Source: Clostridia bacterium (GTDB lineage: Bacteria > Bacillota > Clostridia > Oscillospirales > Ruminococcaceae). Taken from it: 17,152 bases of DNA. How positions within the stretch are numbered: the stretch's first letter is position 1; each line of letters starts with the position of its first letter. Of this stretch, positions 14,745-17,152 are shown in pieces. Position numbers and translations under genes: made by a program. The notes beneath the pieces were generated by a model, which was given only the letters and a program-made list of their open reading frames with translations, was not told the DNA's origin and made no database searches. The stretch spans positions 1 through 17,152 of the forward strand of contig JAGKVC010000058.1 in assembly GCA_021152595.1 (NCBI GenBank). The letters run 5' to 3'.

Positions 14745-14858
14745 TCAGATCTCAACCTCTTCACCTTCCGGCGGATTACCGGACGTCGGACTGGTTGTGA
14801 TAACATCCTCTGCATCAAATTCAACGATTTCGATGACGGGCTTTTCGTACTTCTCCAT
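14745..14858 (-). CDS. 37-residue putative RiPP precursor peptide
   Basis: The ATG at 14858 has a near-perfect ribosome site (AAGGAGGTG, 6 bases away) and the frame ends at TGA 14747-14745. The leader-like half begins MEKYEKPVIEIVEF and continues DAEDVITT. It has the YxxP motif (Tyr4, Pro7) followed by alternating hydrophobic residues, which PqqD-type proteins bind in lasso systems. The rest, from about residue 23, is Ser/Thr/Gly/Pro/Glu-rich and holds PPEGEE (29-34), ending VEI. No Cys or aromatic residue lies in the C-terminal half. Similar 'KPxIExxxxxxDVITTS' small peptides are frequent in gut Clostridia and mostly unannotated. It is followed by a hairpin and then maturation and export genes, supporting a precursor role. 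Final product unknown. Confidence 0.8.
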   Translation of the reverse strand: MEKYEKPVIEIVEFDAEDVITTSPTSGNPPEGEEVEI

Positions 14859-14894
14859 GGTATTCACCTCCTTTCAAGTTTGTTGCTGTTCAGA

Positions 14895-15914
14895 TCATTT
14901 TGCATAAGCTGCTGCGGCCTGATTATACAGGTACAGCGATTTTGCAAGATTCTGCTTGTTGGTATCTGTACTTTTTGCGAGGCTTTTTGCATAGCTCAGA
15001 ACACTTGCTTTGATATCGAAAGTCGATTTGTTATCTTTGACAGTAAATGTAAATGCGTTGTTCAGCTTATTGGAAGCAATATTCGGTACTTCAAGATAAT
15101 AGCCGTTACCATTATCTTTCAGAGTTGCTTCTTTGCCGTCAATGTAATAGGTGTAGCGAAAAGGATTTATGCCTGAGTTGTAATAATAATAGACCTTTAA
15201 TGAATTATCGGAATCAAAAACAACAGACATTGTGACTTTGCTTATGCCTGACGGCTGCGTGCCGGACTTGCTTACCGCATATTGATCGAACACATTTGCA
15301 TTCACATTGGTCACATCGCTGCTGACAGCCAATCCGGCTGCATTGTAGTTGAAATAAAGCTGTGCAGCTGCGCCGTAATCGAGCGTTGCCTTCGCAAGAT
15401 TTACCATCTTGCTGTTTGTGCTTGTAGATATAATGGTGTTGCAGTATGCAGCGACAGAATAATCCAATCCGCTTTCTGTCAGATCAACACCCTTTTTGGA
15501 ATACATGGTGTACGGCTGACCTTTGCTGTTATAGAGCTTGAGGTTGATATTGTCTCTCATCTGCAATGCATTGATGTCGCAGGTGAACTTGGTGCGGCCG
15601 CTGCTGTCAGTCGTTGCGGCAGAGAACAGCTGACGCTTTGTCACGCCGCCGATCGTGAACTCAGCATAGGCGCCGGGTGCGTACTGGATATTGCTGCCGA
15701 GTGTGACATAGTAATTGAGTCCGAGCGTACCGCCGAAGGTGACAGATACCGTATTCATAATTGCGAGACTGCTCGCGGATTGCGTTGACCACTTTCTCAG
15801 ACCGAAGCGCTCGCCGCTGGAATTCACGAACGAAAGACTATAGGCCGTGTTCGGCTGCAGGCCGCTGATGAAGTTGTCCATAATAGACTGCTTCTCGCCG
15901 CCGTCCACGCTCAC
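14895..15914 (-). CDS. C-terminal part of a large secreted protein, 5' end missing
   Basis: The frame is open from a stop at 15948-15950. The GTG at 15914 is an arbitrary start with no ribosome site, and coding character continues upstream of it (GYGSIQYYVSVDGG). The product is 339 residues or more. The first ~50 look like the end of a fibronectin-III-like module (ISGLQPNTAYSLSFVNSSGE). About 60-339 resemble the C-terminal modules of large Ruminococcus surface proteins (FGGTLGLNYYVTLGSNI, LDYGAAAQLYFNYN). It lacks any signal peptide, which should lie on the missing 5' part. It is probably an inactive or chimeric fragment cut at the junction at 15939-15949. It ends 36 bases before the 37-residue peptide gene with no terminator between them. 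Confidence 0.7.
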   Translation of the reverse strand: MSVDGGEKQSIMDNFISGLQPNTAYSLSFVNSSGERFGLRKWSTQSASSLAIMNTVSVTFGGTLGLNYYVTLGSNIQYAPGAYAEFTIGGVTKRQLFSAATTDSSGRTKFTCDINALQMRDNINLKLYNSKGQPYTMYSKKGVDLTESGLDYSVAAYCNTIISTSTNSKMVNLAKATLDYGAAAQLYFNYNAAGLAVSSDVTNVNANVFDQYAVSKSGTQPSGISKVTMSVVFDSDNSLKVYYYYNSGINPFRYTYYIDGKEATLKDNGNGYYLEVPNIASNKLNNAFTFTVKDNKSTFDIKASVLSYAKSLAKSTDTNKQNLAKSLYLYNQAAAAYAK

Positions 15915-15952
15915 ATAATATTGTATGCTGCCGTAGCCGAGATAATCTCAAT
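15915..15952. other. Head-to-head junction of two 5'-truncated genes at a short palindrome
   Basis: GAGATAATCTC (15939-15949) is a palindrome apart from its centre base. To its left the minus-strand protein frame begins abruptly (DYLGYGSIQ after a TGA), and to its right the plus-strand frame begins abruptly with a mid-protein sequence. No promoter, ribosome site or signal peptide is present for either. This is what an inversion breakpoint or a chimeric assembly join at a microhomology would leave. Confidence 0.6.
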
Positions 15953-16987
15953 ATGAACGCATCGGTCCGCGCTGATTCCGATATCAGCATCAGCGGCAAC
16001 AACAGCAATTTCAACAATGCCGTGCTGTATTCAGAATTCGGCGATATCGAGATCGACTGCAATAACGTCAGCCTGACCGGTATGATCTACGCGCCGCTCG
16101 GAAACGTCACAATCACTGCCAATAATATTAACCTTAACAATGTTGTAATTATCGCGGATACCATCACGCTCAATGCCAATAATGTCAATGCGAACTACGG
16201 AAGATCCTACGCAGATACCGTCGGTACCGAGTGGGAAACCAAGGCATCCTACATCACCAAATTCAACAGCTACATGATGGATGTCGAAGCAGACAATATC
16301 CTGAACATGCTTTCGGAGTATTATAACGTCAGACAGCTTGACGCCGGTGAATTCTCCAATATCAGCGTCACGGCACCGCTCGCACCGGGCTTCATGGTGA
16401 CCATGGACTTCGATATTCAGCAATATGAAGTCGAGGGCTACGGCAATCTTTCGATCATGAAGACAGACGGCGTCCAGCAGATGAGCACAATCGTCCTGAC
16501 ACCGTTCAACAAGGATCTCCCGCTGATCTCCACGGACTATATGTTCATGGGCGAAAGCAGAATCTCCTACATCGAGTTCTACGGTCTCGGCATCAACGGT
16601 GACGAGAACATCGCAGCTTTCGATGCGCTCCGTCCGCTTCAGGACAAATACGCACAGTTTGCAAATCAGCCGCCGACACCGGGCTGGTTCGATGAAGTCC
16701 GGACACTGGGACTGTTCAAGGTCTCGACCTACAAGGTCGATGACGCGATCAGCCAGATGCTCTACGACAGCTTCCGCATTACGCTGGATGCTTCCACCGT
16801 CTCGCCGGATCTCGATGCAGAACAGCGCATCGCAAGATACAATAACACGCAGGAATATGTCGATCACCTGATCAGCAATCCGGGTGTCTCGACCGCGATC
16901 TTCAATATGTGCCTCGGCGCTGAGAGCACAAGCCAGTTCTTCAATAACGTGTTCTTCGGCACCGGTCTCTATCAGCCGGAGCAGTGA
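15953..16987 (+). CDS. 5'-truncated ORF: Asn-rich beta-helix-like repeats fused to a bilin-reductase-like domain (tentative)
   Basis: The ATG at 15953 is only the first Met after the junction and has no ribosome site; the frame is open from about 15887. Residues 1 to about 82 are repeats of the type 'N-N-V-x-L' with GMIYAPLGNVTITANN and VVIIADTITLN. These are typical of beta-helix stretches in large clostridial surface proteins and end near VGTEWE. Residues from about 90 to 344 differ: FDIQQYEVEGYGNLSIMKTDG, VLTPFNKDLPLISTDYMFMG and, near the end, STAIFNMCLGAESTSQFF. This pattern recalls uncharacterised clostridial proteins similar to ferredoxin-dependent bilin reductases; the match is from memory and uncertain. 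No internal start with a ribosome site separates the two parts. A good terminator follows at 17038. Confidence 0.6.
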   Translation: MNASVRADSDISISGNNSNFNNAVLYSEFGDIEIDCNNVSLTGMIYAPLGNVTITANNINLNNVVIIADTITLNANNVNANYGRSYADTVGTEWETKASYITKFNSYMMDVEADNILNMLSEYYNVRQLDAGEFSNISVTAPLAPGFMVTMDFDIQQYEVEGYGNLSIMKTDGVQQMSTIVLTPFNKDLPLISTDYMFMGESRISYIEFYGLGINGDENIAAFDALRPLQDKYAQFANQPPTPGWFDEVRTLGLFKVSTYKVDDAISQMLYDSFRITLDASTVSPDLDAEQRIARYNNTQEYVDHLISNPGVSTAIFNMCLGAESTSQFFNNVFFGTGLYQPEQ

Positions 16988-17037
16988 GCACTGCAGCGCT
17001 GAATCAAATCCGATCTGAAAAGTCTGTATAAGACCAA

Positions 17038-17069
17038 AGCAGCTCCCTGATTTCGGGGAGCTGCTTTTT
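17038..17069 (+). terminator. Rho-independent terminator of the plus-strand right-end gene
   Basis: AGCAGCTCCC (17038-17047) pairs with GGGAGCTGCT (17056-17065) in a 10-bp stem with an 8-base loop, followed by TTTTT on the plus strand. It lies about 50 bases after the stop at 16987 and is a strong intrinsic terminator. The last 80 bases of the window are AT-rich with no feature that could be supported. Confidence 0.9.
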
Positions 17070-17152
17070 GTCTGCATGACAATAAAGGGCATCTGCTTAA
17101 CAAAGTTGTATGATTTTTCCGCAATATAATTATATATGTCGGTATTTTATAC

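Noticed and set aside
10070..14858. Calling the peptide operon a lasso peptide cluster
   Set aside because: The leader motif and PqqD/kinase/nucleotidyltransferase set fit, but the essential cyclase and B2 protease are absent from the window.
16031..17092. 353-codon minus-strand frame opposite the right-end ORF
   Set aside because: His/Asp/Cys-rich shadow without motifs, and it runs through a terminator; the plus-strand frame has clear protein patterns.

Overview
The window looks like a chromosomal segment of a gut or rumen Clostridium-class anaerobe, most likely Ruminococcus or a close Oscillospiraceae relative. The reasons are a secreted BspA-type leucine-rich protein ending in a type I dockerin, a Ruminococcus-style ECF sigma/anti-sigma pair, Ser/Thr-rich lipoproteins, zinc-ribbon membrane proteins, moderate GC and strong AGGAGG ribosome binding sites. 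Nearly all genes lie on the minus strand. No rRNA, tRNA, CRISPR array or transposase was seen.

Left part (1-4400, minus strand): a dockerin-bearing leucine-rich protein with a textbook TTGACA-N17-TATAAT promoter and two tandem terminators; then an ECF sigma factor translationally coupled to a one-pass membrane anti-sigma factor whose outer part carries a single dockerin-like calcium loop. The non-coding stretch upstream of the sigma gene has repeated GTTC(G/A)GGTTACA boxes. A short plus-strand gene (4409-4615) looks like the N-terminal remnant of a longer clostridial protein.

Middle part (4875-9982, minus strand): a lipoprotein with a one-base frameshift in its signal peptide, a second Ser/Thr-rich lipoprotein and a two-zinc-ribbon membrane protein form one probable operon. 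A double zinc-ribbon protein and an orphan LuxR/NarL response regulator form another.

Right part (10070-14858, minus strand): the most interesting region. A 37-residue peptide gene is followed by a hairpin, a small lipoprotein, a PqqD-like RiPP recognition protein, an NTP_transf_5-type nucleotidyltransferase, an HPr-kinase-like P-loop protein, a soluble S26-type peptidase with a Ser/His arrangement, and an ABC exporter. The genes from PqqD to the exporter overlap, mostly by 4-20 bases. This reads as a peptide maturation and export operon (RiPP-like). The peptide has a YxxP leader motif, as lasso leaders do, but no lasso cyclase, transglutaminase-type leader protease, radical SAM, YcaO or lanthionine enzyme is present. 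The small lipoprotein ends with the same PPEGEE motif as the peptide.

Right edge (14895-16987): two genes, both lacking their 5' ends, meet head to head at a short palindrome (15939-15949), suggesting an inversion breakpoint or an assembly chimera. The plus-strand one joins Asn-rich beta-helix-like repeats to a domain that recalls bilin-reductase-like clostridial proteins, and ends in a good terminator.
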